A stretch of DNA of 64,000 nt from Flavobacteriales bacterium (GTDB lineage Bacteria > Bacteroidota > Bacteroidia > Flavobacteriales > UBA1820): assembly GCA_003150615.1 (NCBI GenBank), contig QALN01000002.1, positions 62,001 through 126,000 of the forward strand. The letters are read 5' to 3'. Every line of letters starts with the position of its first letter. The first letter of the stretch is position 1. The translations under genes and the position numbers were made by a program. The notes beneath the pieces are model-generated. The model ran no database searches, was not told the origin of the DNA, and was given only the letters and a program-made list of their open reading frames with translations. Below are positions 35,225 through 42,065 of this stretch, piece by piece.

Positions 35225-35590
35225 ATGAGAGTTATAGATTTAGGCAACGGCCAAGAGGAATATGATGATGAGATCTACGACCGCAGAGGCGGTAGGGGAC
35301 GCTCACGCCGCTCCGACGGCACTTATATGGGTTACGATGGTGGCGTATATGATCATTACGGTAAGGAACGTGACGGGATGATGGAGGAGCTTGAGCGCCG
35401 TGAGCGTGATCTCGAAAGACGCGAGAGGGAACTGGAGCGTAACGAGCGGGAGCTTGAGAAACGTCAAAGACATCATGAGCGGGAGGATGAGATGTACCGT
35501 AAGGGATGGTTTGGCGAGCGTGACATCCGTGACGAGTACGATGGTACGGAACCTTATATGCGTAGAGGTAGGAGAAGTCGTTACTACTGA
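35225..35590 (+). CDS. Arg/Glu-rich low-complexity protein, upstream part of a stop-split gene
   Basis: 121 residues, dominated by Arg, Asp, Glu, Gly and Tyr, with a charged helix of repeated ERRERDLERRERELERNE type. It ends RGRRSRYY-TGA. The same frame continues without a start codon into the conserved domain of the next gene. In related gut-phage proteins such an Arg-rich region is fused to that domain (recalled), so this TGA may interrupt a single gene. Confidence 0.6.
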   Translation: MRVIDLGNGQEEYDDEIYDRRGGRGRSRRSDGTYMGYDGGVYDHYGKERDGMMEELERRERDLERRERELERNERELEKRQRHHEREDEMYRKGWFGERDIRDEYDGTEPYMRRGRRSRYY

Positions 35591-35659
35591 GGAGCAGACG
35601 CTGATGACCCGGATTATAAGCGGTATATAGACACCCATGGATATCACTTTTCCAAGGAG

Positions 35660-35977
35660 TTGGCTAGGGAGGCCGCCGATAAGATGCTTAACGCCGACGG
35701 ATCCAAGAGAAGATGGACGATGGAGGATGCTAAGCAGATGTTCGATAAATGCGGGGCTAAGAAACCTGATAACGCTACGTGGGGAGATATCCAATATCTG
35801 TTCGCTATGTTCTATAGCGACTACTTTCCTAAGGTATTGGATTGCGACCAGAAAATAGTCAAGGCTGTCTTGGCTTATCTGGAAGACCCTGACGCCCCGG
35901 AAGGGACGGCGTTCGTAAGGTATCTGGCGGTGCGGTGCTTCGTCGGTGACACAATCAAATGGAGTGATATGATTTAG
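35660..35977 (+). CDS. Conserved gut-phage domain (DUF7841-like), start unclear
   Basis: About 105 residues from a TTG, but coding-like sequence begins right after the upstream TGA at 35591 (DPDYKRYIDTHGYHFSKELA). The pattern HGYHFSKELAREAADKML, NATWGDIQYLFAMFYSDYFP, then DPDAPEGTAFVRYLA matches a widespread phage domain that I recall as DUF7841. No ATG or GTG in frame precedes the domain, which supports a fusion with the Arg-rich part upstream. It ends in TAG shortly before a strong terminator. Confidence 0.6.
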   Translation: MAREAADKMLNADGSKRRWTMEDAKQMFDKCGAKKPDNATWGDIQYLFAMFYSDYFPKVLDCDQKIVKAVLAYLEDPDAPEGTAFVRYLAVRCFVGDTIKWSDMI

Positions 35978-35995
35978 TTTGATACAACGTTGGAG

Positions 35996-36027
35996 AACCC
36001 TGTCGGCGATAGAATACCGATGGGGTT
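35996..36027 (+). terminator. Intrinsic terminator of the 33-36 kb cluster
   Basis: AACCCTGTCGG pairs with CCGATGGGGTT over 11 bp (two G-T pairs), followed by TCTTTTTTG. The following 185 bases hold no gene that I can support. Confidence 0.75.
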
Positions 36028-36212
36028 TCTTTTTTGTTAAGTATCTTATTATCGTTACATTTGTCAGGAGTAGGTCTTTTTGTTCATAGGTAGGGCGGGC
36101 GGGAATGAAAAAAGGATATCCTCACGGACACCCTTCCCCTTGGTTGAAAATCACTTAGAACATTATGAGTTACTACTACACCGCAAATATAGATAAATAA
36201 ACGTGAATAGCA

Positions 36213-36542
36213 ATGGGTAAGGGGTATTATTGGATAGAACCTGTGGATCGGACGTTAAATGATTTTCAGTTTTATAAGGCTCGTATCGTGGGTGATCCTG
36301 AATATGACGAGAAGCATCATCGTGTTATATTAAGGACGGATAAGTATTTCCCGGTAGGAAGTATCTTCCATGTCCTTAATGATCCGGAGATGTTCGTTAT
36401 AGAGAGGAAATTTAAGACATGGGGGAATAAGTATGTCATTAAGCCTTGTGAAGGTGAATGGGAATGGGAGTCTGTCCAGAAACTTAAAGACAAGGCTATT
36501 ATATTCCGTAGCGGATTCCTGCACGGGGGCGGCAGTTTCTGA
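36213..36542 (+). CDS. Small unknown protein
   Basis: 109 residues starting MGKGYYWIEPVDRTLNDFQF. It is compact, aromatic and basic, with many strands (RVILRTDKYFPVGSIFHVL). It sits alone between a terminator and the fibre cassette. No family recognised; a fibre assembly factor or minor tail protein is possible. Confidence 0.6.
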   Translation: MGKGYYWIEPVDRTLNDFQFYKARIVGDPEYDEKHHRVILRTDKYFPVGSIFHVLNDPEMFVIERKFKTWGNKYVIKPCEGEWEWESVQKLKDKAIIFRSGFLHGGGSF

Positions 36543-36557
36543 CACTTACCCGTATCT

Positions 36558-36567
36558 CCCCCCCCCC
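36558..36567 (+). repeat. Poly-C tract (10 C) upstream of the fibre promoter
   Basis: A run of ten C follows CGTATCT and ends 28 bases before the fibre -7 box. A second C tract after the same CGTATCT context lies at 39328. Such tracts can change length by slippage. Confidence 0.7.
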
Positions 36568-36595
36568 TCGATTTCTTGGTATTTATGTATATAAC

Positions 36596-36603
36596 TATAT
36601 TTG
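36596..36603 (+). promoter_or_regulatory. -7 box TATATTTG
   Basis: TAnnTTTG match 19 nt before the fibre ATG. Confidence 0.65.
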
Positions 36604-36622
36604 AGCAAAAAATAAGTTTGAT

Positions 36623-38257
36623 ATGGAAGATTTTCAAGGTAAATACAATGGTAAGCAGATAGAGCAGCTTTTGGATAAGGCTAATGATATTGATCTTACC
36701 AAATATGCTCTTAAGACGGATAATGCCCCTACCGCCACGAAATTACAGGCGGCTAGAACCATAGCGCTGTCCGGGGCTGTTACCGGTAGTGTCTCATCGG
36801 ACTTCGGAGACAACGTAACTATCTCCACGACATTGGCCAATTTTGATGCCTCTAAGATCGCGTCCGGAACCATCAGCATAGATAGGTTGCCTAAAGCAGC
36901 CTTAGAGAGAATGGTCGTGGTTGCTGATGATACGGCAAGGTTTAAACTTACTACAGCCACGGCTCAGGTCGGGGACACGGTTAAGGTAACGGCCACGAAT
37001 AAGATGTATCTGGTCAAGGATGATAGTAAGTTGAATACCGAGGATGGTTACGAGCCTTATACGGCAAGTTCGGCGTCATCTGTGCCATGGTCTGGAGTGA
37101 CCGGCAAACCTAACACCTTCGCTCCACCTACGGCGGCGGCCTCCACCTTAGGTGGCGTAAAGGTAGGATACACGACTTCTGGCAAGAACTATAAGTTACA
37201 GGTTGACGCTTCTGGTAACGCTTTTGTTAATGTTCCATGGACAGATAATAATACGACCTATAATCAGGCCACGGCTGACACTTTAGGATTGGTTAAGATC
37301 GGTTATACCTCTAGTGGGAAGAACTATGCCGTATCCTTGGATGCTAATGGTAAGATGTATGTGAATGTCCCTTGGACTGACAATAACACGACTTACACCC
37401 AAGCCACGAGCGATAATCTGGGTCTTGTTAAGATCGGATACTCTGCCAATGGCAAGAATTATCCGGTAGAGCTGGATAGTAGCGGAAAGATGTATGTTAA
37501 TGTGCCTTGGACAGACACTAATACGACGTATGGTGTTGTAGGAGCTAACGGGTCTACAGGTCTGGTAAAGAACGGGAGTACGGTAACCAGCGCTTCTGGC
37601 TATACCGCCTGTCCTATTGTCAGTGGTGTCCCTTATTATAAAGACACTAATACCACTTACGCCAATATGAAGGCAGCTACGGCTTCAGCGGCTGGTGCTG
37701 CGGGATTGGTCCCGGCTCCCGCAGCGGGGAAACAGACGTCTTTTCTTCGTGGCGATGGAACATGGGTCGTGCCTACCAATACCACGTACGGGTTGGCCTC
37801 CACTTCCGCCAACGGCTTATTGAGACAGCTTAATGGTAGCACCTCTAATTTTATGCGTGGAGATGGTACATGGGCTACCCCTCCTAACACGACATATGCC
37901 GTGGCCAACGAATCCACTAATGGATTGATGGCGGCCGCCGATAAGAAGACCGTGAACAGGCTTATAGGAGTTAATACGGTCACGACATTAGCCAACCTGC
38001 CTATCACCAAGAGAAGTATCACGGCCACGCTATCAGCGGCTACCACCCTATCCGTGGCGTCAGGTATGCAGATAGGAGAGGAGCTGATGATCAGGTGTGT
38101 CCCGTCTGCGGCCTTTACTCAAGCCATACCAAATTCAGGAGCTTATGTAAGCATGAGTGGTACTTCTATAATCACTACAGCTAACAAGCCTTTCGAGATA
38201 AATATCTGGTGTTACGCTTCAGGCAAGTATAGCATCGCCGTTAAAGAACAAGATTAA
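36623..38257 (+). CDS. Long tail-fibre protein with tandem repeats
   Basis: 544 residues. The N-terminus MEDFQGKYNGKQIEQLLDK matches the fibre at 11.6 kb. Three 45-residue repeats follow (core GLVKIGYTSSGKNYAVSLDA then VNVPWTDNNTTY), then GAAGLVPAPA...FLRGDGTW and a second RGDGTWATPPNTTY element, and a C-terminal beta domain (about residues 440-544). The layout is that of a long side fibre with a conserved virion-binding end. The next gene starts 10 bases downstream and probably encodes its partner. Confidence 0.75.
   Translation: MEDFQGKYNGKQIEQLLDKANDIDLTKYALKTDNAPTATKLQAARTIALSGAVTGSVSSDFGDNVTISTTLANFDASKIASGTISIDRLPKAALERMVVVADDTARFKLTTATAQVGDTVKVTATNKMYLVKDDSKLNTEDGYEPYTASSASSVPWSGVTGKPNTFAPPTAAASTLGGVKVGYTTSGKNYKLQVDASGNAFVNVPWTDNNTTYNQATADTLGLVKIGYTSSGKNYAVSLDANGKMYVNVPWTDNNTTYTQATSDNLGLVKIGYSANGKNYPVELDSSGKMYVNVPWTDTNTTYGVVGANGSTGLVKNGSTVTSASGYTACPIVSGVPYYKDTNTTYANMKAATASAAGAAGLVPAPAAGKQTSFLRGDGTWVVPTNTTYGLASTSANGLLRQLNGSTSNFMRGDGTWATPPNTTYAVANESTNGLMAAADKKTVNRLIGVNTVTTLANLPITKRSITATLSAATTLSVASGMQIGEELMIRCVPSAAFTQAIPNSGAYVSMSGTSIITTANKPFEINIWCYASGKYSIAVKEQD
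37142..37546 (+). repeat. Three tandem 135-bp repeats inside the fibre gene
   Basis: Units begin at 37142, 37277 and 37412, each exactly 45 codons. They share LGLVKIGY, GKNY and NVPWTDNNTTY. Equal length and in-frame spacing allow unit gain or loss by recombination. Confidence 0.85.
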
Positions 38258-38267
38258 AGAATAGATT

Positions 38268-39317
38268 ATGGCATATACATATATAAACAGGGAAATATAT
38301 CCCAATATGTTGGTTTTAGACGAACCTCTTGATGATAATTACGCTAAGGGTAATAGCTATGATGATTATATTAATGGCAATCCGATTCCATGGATAGAGC
38401 TGGGAGAGGAGCAATTGGCGTTCAAGGAAGCTAATCCTAAAGCCACGGTTAAGGAGATCATTGAAGCTAGGCTAGATGAGTCGAGGATTCTTAACGAGGA
38501 GAAATTGGCTAAATATGAGGAGCTGAGATCTTATGAGACTGAAAATCTCCATGAGTTTTTCTTGGATGATCAAGATATTTATATTCCTGAATATGACAGA
38601 CGTAGCGCTTTGGCTGATGGGGCTATAGTCGGTAAGATAACGATTATGGGTCTGGAGTTCGATATGACGGAAGGCAAGATCTTGATCGGGATGATGGATA
38701 AGTACGATAACGATCTGACAACGGCGTTAGGGGACAAGCGAAAGCTGATCAGTATAGCCACTACCGTAGAACAGGTGAGAGCTGTCGATGTTCAGTCCGG
38801 CTATCCTGATAAGGTAAGTGTTACCACGGCGTACATCCAGCAACAGGCGAAGGAGAAGGATGCTCTCGATCCTCAAAAAGTAGCTGTCGAGTTTTTTAGG
38901 ATGTTGGTTAATGACAAATCTTTATCCTTATCATCCAACGAGAAATTGGATGTTAAGGTCCTATTTCCTATATGGGGACAAGAAGGAGCGGAGTTCGGGC
39001 TATCCGTGGATACCGGATTTTGTCTTAGGGTAGTTAAGGAGGATACGGATATCCTTTACGAGGTTATCCAGCCTCATACGTTATCGTCAGAATGGGAGCC
39101 TGGACTCAGTACGGCCTCCTTATATAAGGTTGTTGACAAGGAGCATGCCGGGACTATAGATGATCCTATCCCTTATTTCCCTCCTATGGAGATATTTAAG
39201 GATAAATATTACATTCAGAACGCTGACGTGTATAAATGCACAAGGGATAGTGGAACTCCTCTTAGTCATAATTTAAAGGACTTAGTAGGGTTGTATGTTG
39301 AGGTTGTACAGGGCTAG
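38268..39317 (+). CDS. Fibre-associated adhesin with carbohydrate-binding-like C-terminus
   Basis: 349 residues directly after the fibre gene. The helical middle (FFLDDQDIYIPEYDRRSALA then KLISIATTVEQVRAV) is typical of phage fibre partner proteins. The C-terminal 110 residues (DVKVLFPIWGQEGAEFGLSV to YYIQNADVYKCTRDSG) resemble a chitinase-type CBM5/12 module, in which Trp and Tyr line a glycan-binding face. Binding to host surface glycans is inferred. It ends in TAG just before the second poly-C tract. Confidence 0.65.
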   Translation: MAYTYINREIYPNMLVLDEPLDDNYAKGNSYDDYINGNPIPWIELGEEQLAFKEANPKATVKEIIEARLDESRILNEEKLAKYEELRSYETENLHEFFLDDQDIYIPEYDRRSALADGAIVGKITIMGLEFDMTEGKILIGMMDKYDNDLTTALGDKRKLISIATTVEQVRAVDVQSGYPDKVSVTTAYIQQQAKEKDALDPQKVAVEFFRMLVNDKSLSLSSNEKLDVKVLFPIWGQEGAEFGLSVDTGFCLRVVKEDTDILYEVIQPHTLSSEWEPGLSTASLYKVVDKEHAGTIDDPIPYFPPMEIFKDKYYIQNADVYKCTRDSGTPLSHNLKDLVGLYVEVVQG

Positions 39318-39327
39318 TCGTATCTAT

Positions 39328-39335
39328 CCCCCCCC
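39328..39335 (+). repeat. Poly-C tract (8 C) abutting a promoter
   Basis: Eight C lie directly upstream of the -7 box TATATTTG, inside the -33/-7 spacer. The context CGTATCTAT resembles that of the 36558 tract. Confidence 0.75.
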
Positions 39336-39343
39336 TATATTTG
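39336..39343 (+). promoter_or_regulatory. -7 box TATATTTG next to poly-C
   Basis: TAnnTTTG match immediately after eight C; the following gene starts 62 nt later. Confidence 0.6.
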
Positions 39344-39405
39344 GCTTGTGATATGATACAAGTTGTTTTTGGCATGATAAAATGACATTTATAAATAAAT
39401 AGATT

Positions 39406-40065
39406 ATGGCTTCACAAAAATTTGGTTTCGTAACTGTCGACCCGGTATCAGGATCAGGAGATCAGGCGGTTAATTTCTCCGGTGAGAAACACACCGGTCG
39501 TCTTCAACGCACTATCAACTTTACGGTCAACACGAACGGCGGGGCTAAGAAGGCGTTGGTAGTTAATCAGGCAGCGGCTGCTGAGGCGGTAAGATCAGAC
39601 AGCCCTAACGCTTCCGTACAAAAGGCAGGTGGTAATGTTACCATCACCGGTAAGTCTAACAGTGCTAAGCTTACGTTTGCGGTCATGTCGGCTGAGGAGA
39701 ACGGGCTTACGTTACAGCTCCCGGCTAACTACACGGCGGCTGGAAAGACTACGGCTAACGGAGCGGTTATCACCGGCGACCCCGGAGCCGCTGGCGAGTT
39801 CGTTTGGAGCATCACGATCTCGGACGTACCGGCCAACGTCACGATCGATGAACTGACGGCTACATTGAAAGTAACCGCCGCTGGTGGTCAGGCAGCCAAC
39901 GTGACGGTAACGCAAGCCGCTGGAGACTCTACTATCGAGCTTGACGAGGAGATTATTAGCTTGGATATAAATGGTACTCAACAGACGGTTAACGTAACAT
40001 CTAATGACAGCTGGACATGGGCGCAAGCAGCCGCCAGAACCGTGTTGAGGATGATGAGACGATAA
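39406..40065 (+). CDS. Head-fibre/decoration-type beta protein with BACON-like domains
   Basis: 219 residues. The N-terminus (VTVDPVSGSGDQAVNFSGEK, then HTGRLQRTINFTVNTNGGAK and ALVVNQAA) is the pattern of crAss-like head-fibre and decoration proteins with Ig/BACON-like folds, recalled from memory. A C-terminal BACON-like start (ISLDINGTQQTVNVTSNDSW) is cut off after WTW by a short unrelated-looking tail, AQAAARTVLRMMRR. A shift of frame there would instead read VEDDETITVRR, so the tail may be frameshifted. Confidence 0.6.
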   Translation: MASQKFGFVTVDPVSGSGDQAVNFSGEKHTGRLQRTINFTVNTNGGAKKALVVNQAAAAEAVRSDSPNASVQKAGGNVTITGKSNSAKLTFAVMSAEENGLTLQLPANYTAAGKTTANGAVITGDPGAAGEFVWSITISDVPANVTIDELTATLKVTAAGGQAANVTVTQAAGDSTIELDEEIISLDINGTQQTVNVTSNDSWTWAQAAARTVLRMMRR

Positions 40066-40129
40066 CAGTTAGGAGATAATGGTATCGAACCTCAATTGGA
40101 TAAATCCGGTTGGGGTTTATTTGTTTTGT

Positions 40130-40137
40130 TATCTTTG
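40130..40137 (+). promoter_or_regulatory. -7 box TATCTTTG
   Basis: TAnnTTTG match 16 nt before ATG 40154, which rules against the longer frame from 40079. Confidence 0.65.
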
Positions 40138-40153
40138 CAATAGAACGAAAAAA

Positions 40154-41167
40154 ATGATATATATGGATAATGATTTGAATATTAATTGGAAGGACGGGGT
40201 AGGTGAGGTAACGGGCCAGTCTCTGACCGTCAGCCCCGGGTCCGGGACCGGTAGCGCCGCTGTTTCCTTTGGCTCGGTAATGAACAAAGGTCTTGACCGT
40301 ACTCTTGAGTTGGAGATAACAATCCCCCTCAAAGGCGTTAAGAAGACGCTTACGGTGAATCAGGAGGGATGTAGGCAGGCTTATATCACAAGCGACGGTA
40401 AACGGTGGCTGACTAGCGACAATCGGGTGTATGGGGTGTTGAAGAGTGACGCTCCGTGTCAGTGCAACGGTACTTGCCTTATTTCTTATGTTCGCCCTGA
40501 TGGAAGTATAACGTACACACCTTCCGATGATTGTATAGGCGTTGTCCTTAACGCTCAAGGTAAGAGATTTATGATTGAGAAATATGAGGATCTTAATGAA
40601 AGCTATGTAACAGCCGGAGCCGGGAAGGACAGCACTTCCATTTTTTATTGGGGTGGATATGGTACGGATCAGACCGGCATTACAAATTATGACAAAGTAG
40701 ATGGAAGTGATATTAGAGGTTACCTAAAACCGGAGTCGGGTTCATACAATGGTACCCCTAACCTTTCGGCAAATATTACTGCCTGGACAAGCGGGGCTTT
40801 ATCTGATTGGAATGGGAAAGCCAATTCCAATGTATTAAAAGGGGTGACTACCGGTGGTGGGTCTTATACTTCCTATGCGACAATTGGCCATGTGCTTAAT
40901 ACGTTCTTAGCTAGTGCTGACGCTAAAGGATATGATGATTGGTATATCCCATCATGCGCTCAACTTGCGTTAATATTTATGAACTTGACGAGTGTCAATA
41001 ACGCATTATCGGCTATTGGTGGACAACAACTCAGTCCATCCAAAGCCTATTGGGTTAGCTCAAAGTTTGACTCCAACAGCGGGCATCGCGTGTACTTCAA
41101 AAATGGCAGCGTGAACGGCAGCAGTAAGGGCAGCCGTTATAGTGTGCGGTTCATCAGGGACATTTAA
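40154..41167 (+). CDS. Adhesin with BACON-like N-terminus and lectin-fold C-terminus
   Basis: 337 residues from MIYMDNDLN (or M at 40163). Residues about 15-65 repeat the head-fibre pattern (LTVSPGSGTGSAAVSFGS, then KKTLTVNQ). The C-terminal about 120 residues end DDWYIPSCAQLALIFMNLTS, AYWVSSKFDSNSGHRVYF and SVRFIRDI. That is the DUF1566/C-type-lectin-like fold used for receptor binding, also seen in diversity-generating retroelement targets. No reverse transcriptase is present in this window. A related domain lies on the other strand at 54.95 kb. Confidence 0.65.
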   Translation: MIYMDNDLNINWKDGVGEVTGQSLTVSPGSGTGSAAVSFGSVMNKGLDRTLELEITIPLKGVKKTLTVNQEGCRQAYITSDGKRWLTSDNRVYGVLKSDAPCQCNGTCLISYVRPDGSITYTPSDDCIGVVLNAQGKRFMIEKYEDLNESYVTAGAGKDSTSIFYWGGYGTDQTGITNYDKVDGSDIRGYLKPESGSYNGTPNLSANITAWTSGALSDWNGKANSNVLKGVTTGGGSYTSYATIGHVLNTFLASADAKGYDDWYIPSCAQLALIFMNLTSVNNALSAIGGQQLSPSKAYWVSSKFDSNSGHRVYFKNGSVNGSSKGSRYSVRFIRDI

Positions 41168-41202
41168 CCATGGAACTGCTTTGTTTTTACAAAATTTGTA
41201 AT

Positions 41203-41210
41203 TACATTTG
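41203..41210 (+). promoter_or_regulatory. -7 box TACATTTG of leader C
   Basis: TAnnTTTG match, 5 nt before hairpin 1. Confidence 0.65.
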
Positions 41211-41214
41211 TGGC

Positions 41215-41289
41215 GCATGTTCATCACCATGCTTTTCATCGCTAATTTATTATAAAGGGATACAGGTCTGTGATGGGATCGGTATCCCT
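41215..41289 (+). ncRNA. Kissing-loop leader RNA, copy C
   Basis: Hairpin 1: GCATG/CATGC (41215-41219, 41228-41232), 8-nt loop TTCATCAC. Hairpin 2: perfect 8-bp stem AGGGATAC/GTATCCCT (41256-41263, 41282-41289), with a loop containing GTGATGGG (41270-41277). All eight loop-1 bases can pair with it (two G-U). A T-run CTATTTTTTAAT separates hairpin 2 from the ATG, so hairpin 2 also looks like an intrinsic terminator. Confidence 0.7.
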
Positions 41290-41301
41290 CTATTTTTTAA
41301 T

Positions 41302-41580
41302 ATGGAGAAGATAAATGTTTTCGATGTTCAGATTCCTGATGGAAGACAAATCCGTTGTATGTCGTATAATAAGGTTACTTATTTTGATCTTGACGATATA
41401 TGTAAGTTATGTTTCAGTTCATACGATTTACATGATGTGGCTGATACCAAGGTTATGAGTGAGTTCCTGCACCGTGATGGTGATCGTTATTGGGTTACGG
41501 TAGATGGCGTAAGGCAGTTGTATCGTAGAGTTGAGTGTAAGATGTGTTTTGAGGTTATAGAAAAATTAAGGGGATTATGA
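41302..41580 (+). CDS. BRO-N-like regulator behind leader C
   Basis: 92 residues. The pattern INVFDVQIPDGRQIRCMSYN, KVTYFDLDDICKLC, then DGDRYWVTVDGVRQLYRRV fits a short stand-alone BRO-N-type domain. The start is fixed by the leader. Its stop overlaps the next start (TTATGAGAG), so the two proteins are probably made together. Confidence 0.6.
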   Translation: MEKINVFDVQIPDGRQIRCMSYNKVTYFDLDDICKLCFSSYDLHDVADTKVMSEFLHRDGDRYWVTVDGVRQLYRRVECKMCFEVIEKLRGL

Positions 41581-41978
41581 GAGAAAAGAAATTTGATTTC
41601 GTGATATATCCGTTGGATTTGATTATCACGGTTGGATTAGATTATAAGACGTTGTGTGATCGTTTCGAGAATATGGAACCTGAGCATAATGGGGAATGGG
41701 GAAATAAGGAGGATATGGACAAGGAAGCGTCTTTTGTGAATTTGGTAAAGGATAGGGATGATGATGGTCGATTCGCTATACTTTGGAACTTTTCGAGCGA
41801 TGATGATATAACGATAAAAAATACCTGCCATGAGTCATTTCATGTAGCCATGAGTGTATGTCAGTTTTGTAATATGTCGCTTGGATTTAAGGTTGGAGAG
41901 GATGAGCACGCAGCGTATATAGCTGGTTTCGCTGGTGGTTGTGCTTATGATTTTCTCTATAGTAATAGTACAGAATAG
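41577..41978 (+). CDS. Small HExxH metallopeptidase-like protein
   Basis: 133 residues. NTCHESFHVAMSVCQFC holds HESFH, a zinc-binding HExxH motif at about residues 85-89. It is followed by GEDEHAAYIAGFAGGCAYDF, whose Glu could be the third ligand. Small phage proteins with HExxH and a downstream E-x-x-AY are common; their substrates are unknown. It is translationally coupled to the BRO-like gene, so cleavage of a host regulator is one possibility. Confidence 0.6.
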   Translation: MREKKFDFVIYPLDLIITVGLDYKTLCDRFENMEPEHNGEWGNKEDMDKEASFVNLVKDRDDDGRFAILWNFSSDDDITIKNTCHESFHVAMSVCQFCNMSLGFKVGEDEHAAYIAGFAGGCAYDFLYSNSTE

Positions 41979-42010
41979 ATATAGATTCATTTGTGAAATA
42001 TAAGAATATC

Positions 42011-42037
42011 AGCCTCCGCTTATTTGTGGGGGCTTTT
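42011..42037 (+). terminator. Intrinsic terminator
   Basis: AGCCTCCGC pairs with GTGGGGGCT across a short loop, followed by TTTTTG; the next promoter follows 5 bases later. Confidence 0.65.
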
Positions 42038-42041
42038 TGTT

Positions 42042-42049
42042 TATCTTTG
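42042..42049 (+). promoter_or_regulatory. -7 box TATCTTTG
   Basis: TAnnTTTG match 16 nt before ATG 42066. Confidence 0.7.
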
Positions 42050-42065
42050 TCAAAAACATGAAGTT

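Noticed and set aside
35391..35858. Alternative + strand frames across the Arg-rich gene
   Set aside because: They arise from the repetitive charged codons and stop within or just after the real genes; composition does not look coding.
37142..37546. CRISPR-like repeat array
   Set aside because: Repeats are contiguous 135-bp in-frame units inside a fibre gene, without spacers. No CRISPR array was seen anywhere in the window.
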